Shown in pieces: positions 22,866-31,581 of a stretch of DNA of 50,015 bases; positions within the stretch are counted from its first letter, which is position 1; each line of letters begins with the position of its first letter. The stretch covers positions 34,087 through 84,101 of the forward strand of contig PLQC01000040.1 in the NCBI GenBank assembly GCA_003159675.1, given 5' to 3'. This DNA is from Limisphaerales bacterium (GTDB lineage: Bacteria; Verrucomicrobiota; Verrucomicrobiia; Limisphaerales; BOG-1460). The position numbers and the translations under genes were made by a program. A model generated the notes under the pieces. The model was given only the letters and a program-made list of their open reading frames with translations. It did not search any database and had not been told where the DNA came from.

Positions 22866-24404
22866 TCAAGTCGTTGCAGTTTGCAGCGCAGGAATTTTTT
22901 CAGGCTGTTTTTCGGGAGCCGGAGTCAGGCGCGCGCCAAAGCTCACCGGCAATTGGTTCTGCTTCTCCCAAGCCACAATGGCTTTGGCCCAGCCCTCGGC
23001 CAGCAGTTCGCTCAAAATGCTGTAGTCCCTGAGGACGAATGCGCCGGTGCCGGCGGGTGAGGTGACGTCCTCCGTCTTCAGGGAGGACACGCCAAGCTCG
23101 ATGAAACAGCAGCGATGGCCGGGCAGCTTGTGCCGGAAAAGGCAGAGATCGTTTCCGTTGACGGGCGTGATGCGCCACGTCCGTTCGTCGTCTTCCAGCC
23201 GGATGTGCATATTGTCATAGCCGAGTTTGCGGGCGATGAACCCCGTGTCTTCGCAGAGGTTTCCGATGGTTTGACACCGGGTGCCTTCCATGGCGAGCCA
23301 GCGGGTCTGGGCGACGGCATACTGGATCTTGGCGCGCGTGTTCAGGGAATTGCCCAGCACGCGCCCGACGGCAAACCATTCGCGGCTGAAGTTCAACCGG
23401 CCCGCCGTCAGCAGCACCGCCAAAACGGCGCCGCCCAAAATCAGCGGCAGATACTGGCCGCGCCCCCAGAAGGCGAGGAAGCCGAGTCCGAGGAAAAATG
23501 CCGTGAAGGCATAAACGCCCAACACCACGTTTCGCCGCGACAGACCGCTCTCCAGCAGCCGGTGATGGATGTGCCGGCGGTCGGCGCGGAACAAGGGCAG
23601 GCCGCGAAGACCGCGGCGCAGGATGGCCAGTGAGGTGTCCAGAATCGGCAGGGCCAGCACAAACAACGGGGCAATCAACGCCGCCACCACCGTGCCCTTG
23701 TGGGAACTGGCGATGGTGAGGAGTCCAATCAGGAAACCGAGAAAATACGCGCCGCCATCGCCCATGTAGATGCGGGCGGGCGGGAAGTTGAACCGCAGAA
23801 AGGCGAACAAGGCCCCCGCCATGCCGGCGGCCAGGAGCGACACGCAGCCGGTGGCGCCGCCCACCACCGACATCAGCAGCATCAACATCAGGGATATGCC
23901 GCCTGCCAGACCGTCCACGCCGTCAATCAGGTTGATCAGGTTGGTCATGGCCACGAGCCAGAAGACGGTAACCGGCCACGACCAGAATCCGAAATCAATG
24001 ATGTGGCTGGTAAGGGGAATTTTGAAGTGGTTGATGCCGATTCCGAGACAATAGGCGGCGGTGGCGATTATCACCTGGCCCCAAAGTTTCCGTCTGGCCC
24101 CCAAGGCGCGCAGGTCATCCCACAGGCCCAACCCGAACATGGCGAGCGCCGCGCCGACGATGCCTGCGCTTTCCAAGGTTAATGGACGACGTAAAACCGT
24201 CAAAGACAGGATGGCCACGGAAACGAAGGCGGCGGCCAGACCGATGCCGCCCAAGCGCGAAACCGGTGCCCGGTCTGCATGGTGAAATTCGTTCCGCCCC
24301 CCCGTGAATTTGGATTTGGAATGACGCTGCAGCCGCAGTGTCATCAAAATAACGCCAAAGCTGATACCGAACCCCAACAGCCCGCAAATTAAGAACTGCC
24401 CCAT
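22866..24404 (-). CDS. WecA/MraY-like undecaprenyl-phosphate sugar-1-phosphate transferase
   Basis: 512 residues from ATG 24404, chosen for AGGCGGA 7 bp upstream (a GTG at 24428 is alternative). It is an integral membrane protein with about ten helices in residues 1-340. Family motifs: MTNLINLIDGVDGLAGG, RIYMGDGGAYFLGF and HIHHRLLESG. It should load the first sugar phosphate onto the lipid carrier, initiating EPS or O-antigen synthesis. A C-terminal soluble extension of about 170 residues (from AKIQYAVAQTRWLAMEG) is outside the normal WecA length and may regulate it. Confidence 0.9.
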   Translation of the reverse strand: MGQFLICGLLGFGISFGVILMTLRLQRHSKSKFTGGRNEFHHADRAPVSRLGGIGLAAAFVSVAILSLTVLRRPLTLESAGIVGAALAMFGLGLWDDLRALGARRKLWGQVIIATAAYCLGIGINHFKIPLTSHIIDFGFWSWPVTVFWLVAMTNLINLIDGVDGLAGGISLMLMLLMSVVGGATGCVSLLAAGMAGALFAFLRFNFPPARIYMGDGGAYFLGFLIGLLTIASSHKGTVVAALIAPLFVLALPILDTSLAILRRGLRGLPLFRADRRHIHHRLLESGLSRRNVVLGVYAFTAFFLGLGFLAFWGRGQYLPLILGGAVLAVLLTAGRLNFSREWFAVGRVLGNSLNTRAKIQYAVAQTRWLAMEGTRCQTIGNLCEDTGFIARKLGYDNMHIRLEDDERTWRITPVNGNDLCLFRHKLPGHRCCFIELGVSSLKTEDVTSPAGTGAFVLRDYSILSELLAEGWAKAIVAWEKQNQLPVSFGARLTPAPEKQPEKIPALQTATT

Positions 24405-24428
24405 TATATTTCCGCCTGCCTTCTGCAC

Positions 24429-24446
24429 TGAATATTCTGAATATTC
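24429..24446. promoter_or_regulatory. Tandem GAATATTC palindromes
   Basis: Two adjacent TGAATATTC units (24429-24437, 24438-24446), each holding a perfect 8-bp palindrome, lie just upstream of the WecA-like gene and in the divergent gap to the PEP-CTERM gene. A regulator-binding site is possible. Confidence 0.35.
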
Positions 24447-24600
24447 CCGGGTTTTTTAGAAGGCAGAATAATAGGAAGACCGGCGGGGGAAAGCAAGATT
24501 ATTTTTGAAAATAGCTTGACACGAATGACCTGGCGATAAAAGATGTCCTGCTTTCATGGTTTGGCGTGGATATTTTTGCAGGGGCCAAAGTGTGAAGTCC

Positions 24601-24620
24601 AATTCAATATAATTCAATAT
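24601..24620 (+). repeat. Two 10-bp AATTCAATAT repeats before the PEP-CTERM start
   Basis: Exact tandem copies ending 4 bp before the ATG at 24625, in place of a Shine-Dalgarno sequence. AT-rich, so they may keep the leader unstructured or change by slippage. Confidence 0.45.
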
Positions 24621-24624
24621 CCAT

Positions 24625-25326
24625 ATGAAGCCTTGGAACTGGAAAATCTGGGTCGTTGCCATTTTGCCTGCCATTACGGTAACGGCGCAAGAGGGATTTG
24701 TTTACGACAACACCACGACAGATACTGGTAACGTGTTGAACTTTCCCAACGGCCAGGAAATCGGCGACCAGATTTTTCTGGCCAATAACACGACGTATCC
24801 CTATTTGAACAGTTTTTCCTTCGAGTATTACAGCCCCAATGCGACCTTCACCGGCACGGTCACGGCCGATGTGCGTTTCTATTTGAATGATGGCTCGATC
24901 TTCAACGGTTACAGTGCGCCAGGCACCATTTTCTACGACACCGGTCAGTTTGCCATTCAAACCCCGCTGTCTGCTGTGGGTCAAAATTCTGCGGTGCTGA
25001 GTTTTTCCCCGGCGGATTTTTCGGGTGGCACTGTCCCGCTAGATCCCAACATGCAGTTGCCCTCCACTTTAACGGTGTCCGTGACGTTCCAAGGATTGTC
25101 CGGAGCCGACCAGGTTGGATTGCCTGTTTTTGCACCGCCGACCGTTGGATACAATTACGGCGACTATTGGTTCAACAATGGAGGCAGTTGGGAATTGCTG
25201 AGCAATAGCGAAAAAGTTAAGTTCGCCATGGAGTTGGACGCCACGGTGCCGGAGCCGGGCACCCTGTGCCTGTCCGCCGTGGGAGCCGCGTTGCTGGCCG
25301 GCTTTGCCAGACGGCGACGGCAATAA
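24625..25326 (+). CDS. PEP-CTERM exported protein
   Basis: 233 residues. A signal peptide (1-21, KIWVVAILPAITVTA) is followed by a beta-rich domain with aromatic and Asn-rich strands. The C-terminus has the sorting tag VPEPGTLCLSAVGAALLAGFARRRR (PEP motif, transmembrane helix, basic tail). Exosortase would cut the tag and release or anchor the protein, usually in EPS-producing bacteria. No exosortase gene is in this window. It is the only plus-strand gene of the EPS locus. Confidence 0.92.
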   Translation: MKPWNWKIWVVAILPAITVTAQEGFVYDNTTTDTGNVLNFPNGQEIGDQIFLANNTTYPYLNSFSFEYYSPNATFTGTVTADVRFYLNDGSIFNGYSAPGTIFYDTGQFAIQTPLSAVGQNSAVLSFSPADFSGGTVPLDPNMQLPSTLTVSVTFQGLSGADQVGLPVFAPPTVGYNYGDYWFNNGGSWELLSNSEKVKFAMELDATVPEPGTLCLSAVGAALLAGFARRRRQ

Positions 25327-25352
25327 TCTCCCATTTCAGAATCCTGGCATTC

Positions 25353-28169
25353 TCACTGCGCCGCCAGCCGGTAGAAAGCGTTACTGTTGGTGGCGGACAA
25401 GGTCAGCACAAAGAACCCGTTGGTAAGCAAAGGCGCGTTGGTGACGGTTGTCCATTGCACCGGCGGGGAGAGGCTGAACGCGCGCTGCAAAACATAACTT
25501 CCGCCGTTGTCATAACTTCCGCCGTTGTTCGTCCAGGAAAGTGAAATCTGCCGGTTGGTCCTGTTCAAGCCGTCCAACTGCAACGGGGGAACAATCAAGA
25601 TCAAGACCGGCACCCACGCCGAAAATTCGGAGGTGTTGTTGGCCGGGTCGGTGGCGGTGGCGGTCACCACCCAGCCTGCCGGGACGGAGACCGGCAGCAA
25701 CACCGTGAAGTTGGACGAGCACGACGCACCCAAAGTCAAATTGGTCTGTCCCAGAAAAACCCGGCCTTCGCCATAGCCAAGCGCGTTGCCGGATGGATTC
25801 GAAAAAAACTGGAGCAGGTAGGTCTTGCCCGCGCCGCTGTCCAGCGTGCCGCGGATTTGGGTCGCAACACCGCTGTAAATATTCGTCAAGACCGGATAAT
25901 TTTGCCCTGCGTTCGCCGCGCCCGCCTGCCCGGTCTCGCAATCCACGTTGGCCGTCACCCCCAACGTGCCCAGATCAATCCCCAGCTCGGCATTGCTGAA
26001 AATGGAATTGCCGCTGATCAAATTGTGCAGGCTGCCGGCGCGGACTCGCACGCCCGAGCGGAGCGCTGTCTGGGCGAACGCAATGTGGTTGCCCGCGCCC
26101 GGCGTCGAACCGCCAATCGTGTTGTTGGTCGCGTTCACATCAAGGTCCACGTTGTGAAAAGTGTTGCCGAGCGCATTGGCCCCGTCCGCCTTGGTGCCGA
26201 TGAAATTTCCCTGAATCGGGTTCCACGAGGCGTTGGTCAGGTAGATGCCATCCACGCCATTGGCTGAAATCAGGTTGCCCGCGCCCGCCGCGCTGCCGCC
26301 GATGAAATTCGTGCCCGCCTGCTGCAGATAAATCCCGTCGTTCACATTGCCCAAGGCCAGGGTGCCGGACGCATCGGTGCCGATGTAATTTCCCTGCAAC
26401 TGATTGCCCGTCGTCCCCGCGCCGGCGAAAAAGACGCCGCCCAGACCGGAGGACGAATTGCCATTCGCCGAAATCACATTGCGCGCCGCGGCGGCTGTCC
26501 CGCCGATTTGATTTCTGGCCGCGCCGGAAATGCCAATGCCGGCGTTGGCGTTGCCCAAGCTGCCCGCGCCGGTGGTATCCAGGCCGATGAGATTGCCTGC
26601 GACAACGTTGCCCGTCACATTCCCGTTTATCCCCACCAGCCACACGCCCTGCTGGCCGTTGCCGGAAATCACATTGCCGCTCCCCGCCGTCACGCCGCCG
26701 ACGACGTTGGAGCAGCCCTGAACGCGGACGCCGGCCAGCGTGTTGGCGACGGCTTTCCGGCCGGTGACATCCGTGCCGATGTAATTTCCGCAAACGATGT
26801 TCAAGATGTCCGTGACCATCAAAATCCCGACGCCGTTGTTAGCGTTGCCGGAAATCACATTGCCCGCGACGGCAACGCTGCCGCCGATGGTGTTCGACGA
26901 AGCGCCGCTGATGGAAATGCCATTGAAGCCGTTGGGCAGCGCGTTGGCGCCTGCCGCCGAAAGGCCGATGATATTGCCTTGAACAAGATTTCCGCTGGCG
27001 CCGCCGGTCAAAAAAATTCCGTCGCGCAGGTTGCCGGAAATCACGTTGCTGGCGCCGATGAGATTTCCACTGGCGGCGGCAATGGTCACGCCGGCATTGC
27101 GATTGCCCAAGGCCAGTTTCCCCGCGGCGTCCGTGCCGATGAAATTCCCCGCGACACTGTTGCTGACGGCGCCCGCGCCGTTCAAAAAGACGCCGTTGGT
27201 TCCGTTGCCGGAAATGACATTGCCGCTGATGGTATTCGACGGCGCGCCGTTCAGGGTGATTCCGTCGTTCGCGTTGCTGACGACGAGGCCGCCGGAATAA
27301 TCCGTGCCGATGTAATTGCCTTGAATGACGTTCCGGCTGGCGCCCGCGCCGTTCAGGAAGACGCCGCTGACTCCGTTGCCGGATAGAAAATTGCGGGCGC
27401 CGACGGTGCCGCCGCCGATGAGGTTTCCGCTGCTCCCGTCAATCGTGACTCCGCTGTTGAGATTGCCCAGCGGGTCCGTGCCCATGGCGCTGATGCCGAT
27501 GTAATTGCCCTGCACGATGTTGCTGCTCGTGTTGTAAATATAAATGCCGGTGTCGTTGCCGCCGGAAATCACATTGCCGTTGCCGGCCTTGTTCCCGCCA
27601 ATCTGGTTGCCCAAGCTTTTCACCCAGATGCCGAAACTGCCATTGCCCCGCGCGAGGGTGCCGGTCGTGTCCGTGCCGATGAAGTTGCCCTGGATGACGT
27701 TCGACACACCGCTCAAGACGATGCCCTGCGCGGGAAAACGGTTGATGGCCAGCCCGAGCACGGTGTTGAACGCGGAGTTCAATTGCAACCCCACGCTGCC
27801 CGCGACGGTGGACGCCCCGTTTAATTCCACCACGGGCGTGCCGGAATATCCCGGTTGCGTGGTGGCGTCAATCGTCACCGGATCGGTCACGGCCGGCAGC
27901 GCGCTTGACAGGTTGATGGTGAAGGGCGCCATGCTGCTGATTTGAAAAGTGATGGTGTCCGGGCCTGAATTCGCGTTGGCATTCAGAATGGCCTGGCGCA
28001 GCGAGCCCGCGCCGCTGTCGGCCGTGGTGGTTACCGTGAAAGTGTCGCCATAAGCCGTGCCGCCATGGAACAGAAAAACAAAAATCATCAGCATCGCCAG
28101 CAACCGTCCGCCTTGGCGCACCGGACGAAACAGGAATTTGATGATGCCCCGCATTTTGACACTGTCCAT
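25353..28169 (-). CDS. Exported right-handed parallel beta-helix protein
   Basis: 938 residues from ATG 28169; the upstream 64 codons look non-coding and MRGIIKFLF six codons later is another option. Signal peptide about 6-42 (AMLMIFVFLFHGGTAYG). Next is an AGSLRQAILNANANSGPDTITF motif (CSLREAI-like). About 12 or more repeats of NxIQGNYIGTDxxGxxALGNxNxGIxL then GNVISGNGxxGI follow, each forming a coil turn. The C-terminal 200 residues contain SLHNLISGNSIFSN, an Ig-like domain and a fibronectin-like end. Probably a surface or matrix protein. Confidence 0.88.
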   Translation of the reverse strand: MDSVKMRGIIKFLFRPVRQGGRLLAMLMIFVFLFHGGTAYGDTFTVTTTADSGAGSLRQAILNANANSGPDTITFQISSMAPFTINLSSALPAVTDPVTIDATTQPGYSGTPVVELNGASTVAGSVGLQLNSAFNTVLGLAINRFPAQGIVLSGVSNVIQGNFIGTDTTGTLARGNGSFGIWVKSLGNQIGGNKAGNGNVISGGNDTGIYIYNTSSNIVQGNYIGISAMGTDPLGNLNSGVTIDGSSGNLIGGGTVGARNFLSGNGVSGVFLNGAGASRNVIQGNYIGTDYSGGLVVSNANDGITLNGAPSNTISGNVISGNGTNGVFLNGAGAVSNSVAGNFIGTDAAGKLALGNRNAGVTIAAASGNLIGASNVISGNLRDGIFLTGGASGNLVQGNIIGLSAAGANALPNGFNGISISGASSNTIGGSVAVAGNVISGNANNGVGILMVTDILNIVCGNYIGTDVTGRKAVANTLAGVRVQGCSNVVGGVTAGSGNVISGNGQQGVWLVGINGNVTGNVVAGNLIGLDTTGAGSLGNANAGIGISGAARNQIGGTAAAARNVISANGNSSSGLGGVFFAGAGTTGNQLQGNYIGTDASGTLALGNVNDGIYLQQAGTNFIGGSAAGAGNLISANGVDGIYLTNASWNPIQGNFIGTKADGANALGNTFHNVDLDVNATNNTIGGSTPGAGNHIAFAQTALRSGVRVRAGSLHNLISGNSIFSNAELGIDLGTLGVTANVDCETGQAGAANAGQNYPVLTNIYSGVATQIRGTLDSGAGKTYLLQFFSNPSGNALGYGEGRVFLGQTNLTLGASCSSNFTVLLPVSVPAGWVVTATATDPANNTSEFSAWVPVLILIVPPLQLDGLNRTNRQISLSWTNNGGSYDNGGSYVLQRAFSLSPPVQWTTVTNAPLLTNGFFVLTLSATNSNAFYRLAAQ

Positions 28170-28294
28170 TGGAAAGATAATTTGGTTCAAAGCTTGCGGC
28201 AAGGTTTTGATTTTTTGAAAGGCGTTTGGCCGGCGTTTTTTGTCCAAACAAACTTTTCTTTCCTGCCAGCCTGCACGCGACTTACCGGACGCCA

Positions 28295-28327
28295 AACAAA
28301 AAGCCCGTCTTCGACCGAAGACGGGCT
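28295..28327 (-). terminator. Rho-independent terminator after the Ala-rich secreted protein
   Basis: A perfect 12-bp stem, AGCCCGTCTTCG (28302-28313) with CGAAGACGGGCT (28316-28327), loop AC. On the minus strand it is followed by a TTTTTG tract. It lies about 20 bp beyond the stop of the minus-strand gene at 28348. Confidence 0.88.
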
Positions 28328-28347
28328 GATCCTTAAAATTGCACAAT

Positions 28348-29112
28348 TTACGGGTCTTCATAAACGCGCCCGCCCGGCGGCACCTGAACGCCGGAGCCGG
28401 GATTCAGATTCACCGGGCTGGTCGGAGGCACAACGTAGGGGGGTTTGACCACTGGAGCGACAAAGGCCCTTGACATCGTGCCGCCGGCGGCCCCCGCTCC
28501 CAAGCTGACGGACGGTTGCGTGCTCTCGATCTGTGTCAGCACTGCGTACACGGACGGCACACCGCCATTGCCAGCGAGCAAAGCTTTATCAATCGCCCCC
28601 TTGAGGGCCGGGATGGCCGCGGAAACTCCGGCCAGAATTTCCTTGCCCGCGCCGGGAACCACGTCCGCCACCGCCTCGGCTACCTCAGAATACGCTGCTG
28701 GCAGCACGCGGCAGACGGCCTCGACAATTTTGCCCGCCTGCTGTGGCGCCGCCGTTGCCGCCGCGCGCGCAATCGTCGCTGCCTGGTCCGGCACCAAGCC
28801 AACCGCTGTGCCCGCGGCAATCGCCGCCATCGCCGGCGTCGTCTGCGCGATGGAGCCCACGATGAGCGCCGCCGCTGCCGGATTCAATCCCAGCGCCGCC
28901 CTGACCACATCAACGGTTGTTTGCTGCTGCTGTTTGGCAACGGCTTGCGCCACCAAATCGCTGGCTTTGGCAGGCAGTTCCGCCTGCGTTGTCGTGCTCA
29001 AAACCGTCAGAAATGGATTGACCTTCGGAGTGTCGCCCGCGCGGGAAACGACGGTCAATGCGAGCATGGCCGCCACGGCACTCACACTCATTGCGATTTT
29101 TGAAATTTTCAT
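28348..29112 (-). CDS. Secreted Ala/Pro-rich hypothetical protein
   Basis: 254 residues from ATG 29112. Signal peptide 1-25 (KIAMSVSAVAAMLALTVVSRA). Then a long helical Ala/Val-rich part, with short repeats of the type AAIPALKG, VLPAAYSEVAEAVADVVPGAGKE and AAAALIVGSIAQTTP. The C-terminal tail is Pro/Gly-rich (KPPYVVPPTSPVNLNPGSGVQVPPGG). It has its own terminator, so it is probably monocistronic. Not a family I can name; location suggests an envelope role. Confidence 0.6.
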   Translation of the reverse strand: MKISKIAMSVSAVAAMLALTVVSRAGDTPKVNPFLTVLSTTTQAELPAKASDLVAQAVAKQQQQTTVDVVRAALGLNPAAAALIVGSIAQTTPAMAAIAAGTAVGLVPDQAATIARAAATAAPQQAGKIVEAVCRVLPAAYSEVAEAVADVVPGAGKEILAGVSAAIPALKGAIDKALLAGNGGVPSVYAVLTQIESTQPSVSLGAGAAGGTMSRAFVAPVVKPPYVVPPTSPVNLNPGSGVQVPPGGRVYEDP

Positions 29113-29245
29113 AACTTCTTTAATCTCAAGACAAAGCAGCACACCGGAATACACCTAATAAGCATTTTTAGCATCATCGGCCAGTTCAGTCAACTAGAAA
29201 ATCTGCTCTAAAACAAGCCATTCTGGTGGCCAGAAGCAGTCCAAG

Positions 29246-30727
29246 TCATCCTTCTTCTCCCGGTCCGCCAATCAACGCGGCCAGACGCGGCAGCAACGAT
29301 GCTTGCGAAAAAGCTGACAACGTTTCCATCGGCAATTGCCGTTGACCAGTAACTCCACGTTGTCGCAAGTATTGAATTTGATCCACCAGAATGTCCGCTT
29401 CGCCGTGCATGACACGGATGGACGGGTATTCATCACCGAGACGATTCAGGATTTCCGTGACGTGGCTGGGACGCGGGCCAATGTAGATGACCGGCGCGCC
29501 CACGGCCAGGATGTTGTAAATCTTGCACGGATGCACCAAACCCAGCATGGCTTCGCCCATCACCACCACGTGCGCGTCCGCCGCCGACAGTGACGCGGCC
29601 AACTGGTTCAACGGTTGATAAGGCAGGCACAGGACATTCTTAAAAGCTGAAATTTGGAAAGCGGACGCGCCTGCGTCCACCTTCGGCGCGGCAGGAAGCT
29701 GAAATTCATTTTTGCTCTCTGCCCTCTGCCCTCTGCCCTCCTTGGCCTGTGAAGTTTGGTTTGTTACTTCACAGGCCGAGGCCCGTGAAATGTCTTGGCC
29801 TGTGGAATCTATTCCGTATTCCAGCAGGCCGCCTATTTCACCGGGCTGTTTTCCGCTTTTCGCTTCCCCGTTTCCCATTTCCACTTTCTGCTTTCCGCTT
29901 TCCGCTTTTTCCCTTCCCTCCGCCCAACGCTGCACACGCTTGAATTCACTGCCGCCCCCGACGAAACAAAAGGCGATGGAAGCATCAGCCTGCAATCTTT
30001 CCGCCGCCCGCATTAATGTGTCCAGCGGATGCACCGGACTGTGATTGCCCGAATACATCACCACGAATTTGTCCTGCAAATCGTGCGCCGCGCGGAATTG
30101 TTCCCGTCCAACCGCGTCAAATCGCACCACGCTGTCCTGCGACCACGGTGGAATCACGGCGATTTTTTCCGGCGCAATTCCCTTGGCCACGATCCGGTCG
30201 CGCATGAACCGGTCCAGCGCAATAATCTTGTCCGCGCGCCGCAAGCTGAACCGCGACATTCGCTCCAGCATCCTTCCCGCGAGTGATTCTGCCCGCAGCC
30301 AGCCGGCGGCCACCGCCTCATCCGGATTCAAATCCATCACCCAATAACAAAACCGCGCCCGCCAGAGTTTTGCCCGCCACGCGCCGATGAAGGAAATAAG
30401 CGGCGGCGTGGTGAGCGCAACAACGACATCCTGCCGCCGCAGGAAGGCAAGTCTGGCGCAGCACAAAAAAATGAAGCTGGCGAAATCCGCCGCGCGCCGC
30501 CATTTGGCCTGTTTGCCAAAGCGGGTGGAGAACACCCGGAAGATGTGCACGCCGCGCCACATTTCCTGGGCGGGAAATAATTTATCCGGCTCGTCATACG
30601 CGCGCCGTCCGGTGACCACGGTGACTTCGTGCCCTTTTTCTGCCAGCGCCGCTGCCAGTTCACTCAAGTGCTGCGCCGTGGAAACGACGTCGGGATAAAA
30701 CGTCTGATTAAGCAGAAGGATTTTCAA
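29246..30727 (-). CDS. GT4 glycosyltransferase (WbuB-like) with an in-frame repeat insertion
   Basis: 493 residues, two-Rossmann GT-B enzyme. Seen: FYPDVVSTAQHLSELAAALAEKGHEVTVVTGR at the N-terminus, MDLNPDEAVAAGW, IPPWSQDS, VMYSGNHSPVHPLDTL, then LCLPYQPLNQLAASLSAADAHVVVMGEAMLGLVHPCKIYNILA and IYIGPRP. It should add a sugar during EPS repeat-unit assembly. Residues about 271-361 are a foreign, low-complexity and palindromic segment between WAE and KNVLCLPY, which are adjacent in relatives. The start is TTG 30727, directly beside a GCTGAAA-type repeat. The enzyme may still fold because the insertion falls in a surface loop. Confidence 0.9.
   Translation of the reverse strand: MKILLLNQTFYPDVVSTAQHLSELAAALAEKGHEVTVVTGRRAYDEPDKLFPAQEMWRGVHIFRVFSTRFGKQAKWRRAADFASFIFLCCARLAFLRRQDVVVALTTPPLISFIGAWRAKLWRARFCYWVMDLNPDEAVAAGWLRAESLAGRMLERMSRFSLRRADKIIALDRFMRDRIVAKGIAPEKIAVIPPWSQDSVVRFDAVGREQFRAAHDLQDKFVVMYSGNHSPVHPLDTLMRAAERLQADASIAFCFVGGGSEFKRVQRWAEGREKAESGKQKVEMGNGEAKSGKQPGEIGGLLEYGIDSTGQDISRASACEVTNQTSQAKEGRGQRAESKNEFQLPAAPKVDAGASAFQISAFKNVLCLPYQPLNQLAASLSAADAHVVVMGEAMLGLVHPCKIYNILAVGAPVIYIGPRPSHVTEILNRLGDEYPSIRVMHGEADILVDQIQYLRQRGVTGQRQLPMETLSAFSQASLLPRLAALIGGPGEEG
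29645..29917 (-). repeat. Translated palindromic repeat element, copy A
   Basis: This segment of about 270 bp inside the glycosyltransferase contains a perfect 12-bp inverted repeat (29744-29755 with 29766-29777), an outer pair GCCCGTGAAAT/ATTTCACCGGGC (29781-29791, 29835-29846) and an inner pair GGCCTGTGGAAT/ATTCCAGCAGGCC (29797-29808, 29818-29830). These are flanked by GAAAGCGG/CTCTGCC simple repeats. Read with the gene it gives LLEYGIDSTGQ. The same element, in the same frame and orientation, is in the gene at 32919. Confidence 0.85.
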
Positions 30728-30908
30728 AAGCTGAAACTAAAATCAAAAATAGAAATTAGGAAAGCAGAAATTGAGAAAGCAGCCAAATCGAAATTAGAAA
30801 TGAGGAATACAGAAAGCAGAAAGCAAGAAGCCAAAATCTGAAAGCTGAAACAGGGAAATCAATTTCTGTTTTCTGATTTCTCAATTTTTTTACACTCCGG
30901 GTTCCATC
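30728..30908. repeat. GAAAGC/AGAAATT simple-repeat stretch
   Basis: Degenerate units such as AGAAATTAGGAAAGCAG, GAAAGCAGAAAGC and GAAAGCTGAAAC fill the gap upstream of the glycosyltransferase. No gene. Related stretches occur at 31041-31130, 31500-31570, 32430-32476, 32860-32910 and 34286-34360. Confidence 0.6.
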
Positions 30909-31040
30909 CTAAAAAAACCGCTTCGGCTCCTGCCGCCAGTTGACATTGCCGTAGTGCTTGCTAAGGCAAAACAGGTCTTGTTGTAGCGCGAACGCCGCCT
31001 GATATACCTCCAGTTCATCGAATGAATTTACCTTGTGCAT
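30909..31040 (-). pseudogene. 5' duplicate of the four-helix-bundle gene, truncated
   Basis: A 43-codon frame (MHKVNSFDELEVYQAAFALQQDLFCLSKH...) matches the first 28 residues of the gene at 32477-32851 with very few changes, then switches to YGNVNWRQEPKRFF and stops. The two copies share most of about 90 bp of DNA. The 3' part may be the stump of another EPS gene. Confidence 0.7.
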
Positions 31041-31170
31041 AAGTTTGGTATTTCAGTGTTCCAGTATTTCGGTAAAGCGTTTAACGGGGAAAGAAAGATC
31101 TGAAATCCGAAACACCGATCTACCGAAATACTGGTTCACCGAGACTCCGTCTCCGGTGACGCCTGCCGGT
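31041..31170. repeat. Repeat-rich gap with CCGAAATAC units
   Basis: Units such as ACCGATCTACCGAAATACTGG and CAGTGTTCCAGTATTTCGG lie head to tail. Nearly the same ACCGATCTACCGAAATACCGG word occurs upstream of the four-helix-bundle gene at 32860-32885, so gene start and flank were duplicated together. Confidence 0.5.
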
Positions 31171-31422
31171 TCATCGCTTCAACTTTCCGTAGATGCGTGC
31201 CTTGCGTTCGGCGGTCATGGCCGTGGCGGGGCCGGCCTGCAACAGCAAGGCTTCCAGTTCATCCGCGTTGAGAAAGCTAGCGCCTTCGGGTCCTTGGCCG
31301 CGGGTGACGGCGTCCAGCATCGCCAGCGCCTGATGAATGACCTCGCTTTTGTTCGAGGCGCATCCGGCGCGAATTTGCCGCTGGATGATGGTTTCATAGT
31401 AATCGGTGCGTGTGTAACCCAT
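31171..31422 (-). CDS. Ribbon-helix-helix protein, ParD/CopG antitoxin-like
   Basis: 83 residues from ATG 31422; the longer frame upstream is repeat-derived. MGYTRTDYYETIIQRQIRAGCASNKSEVIHQALAMLD is the RHH fold with the SxxSEVIHxAL second helix. The acidic C-terminus (LNADELEALLLQAG) would bind a toxin. No toxin gene lies immediately downstream; instead there is the truncated four-helix fragment. It may be an orphan antitoxin. Confidence 0.7.
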   Translation of the reverse strand: MGYTRTDYYETIIQRQIRAGCASNKSEVIHQALAMLDAVTRGQGPEGASFLNADELEALLLQAGPATAMTAERKARIYGKLKR

Positions 31423-31581
31423 GTGGTTATGGTAATCTATTGGCAAATGCTGTCGATGGAGAAGGGCAAAATAAAAGGTTGAAAGCGGACTAAAAAACCA
31501 CGGGACAATGGACATTCTTAAAAGCTGAAAGCTGAAATATGGAAAATTGAAACGCTGAAATACCGAAACACCGTGTCTCAA

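Noticed and set aside
23115..24182. Plus-strand frames of up to 172 aa opposite the WecA-like gene
   Set aside because: Complement of a clear membrane protein; compositionally biased.
26508..27386. 292-aa plus-strand frame
   Set aside because: Repetitive shadow of the beta-helix gene.
29712..30044. Plus-strand frames in the glycosyltransferase repeat region
   Set aside because: Derived from CTCTGCC/CTTTCCGC simple repeats, overlapping the minus-strand gene.
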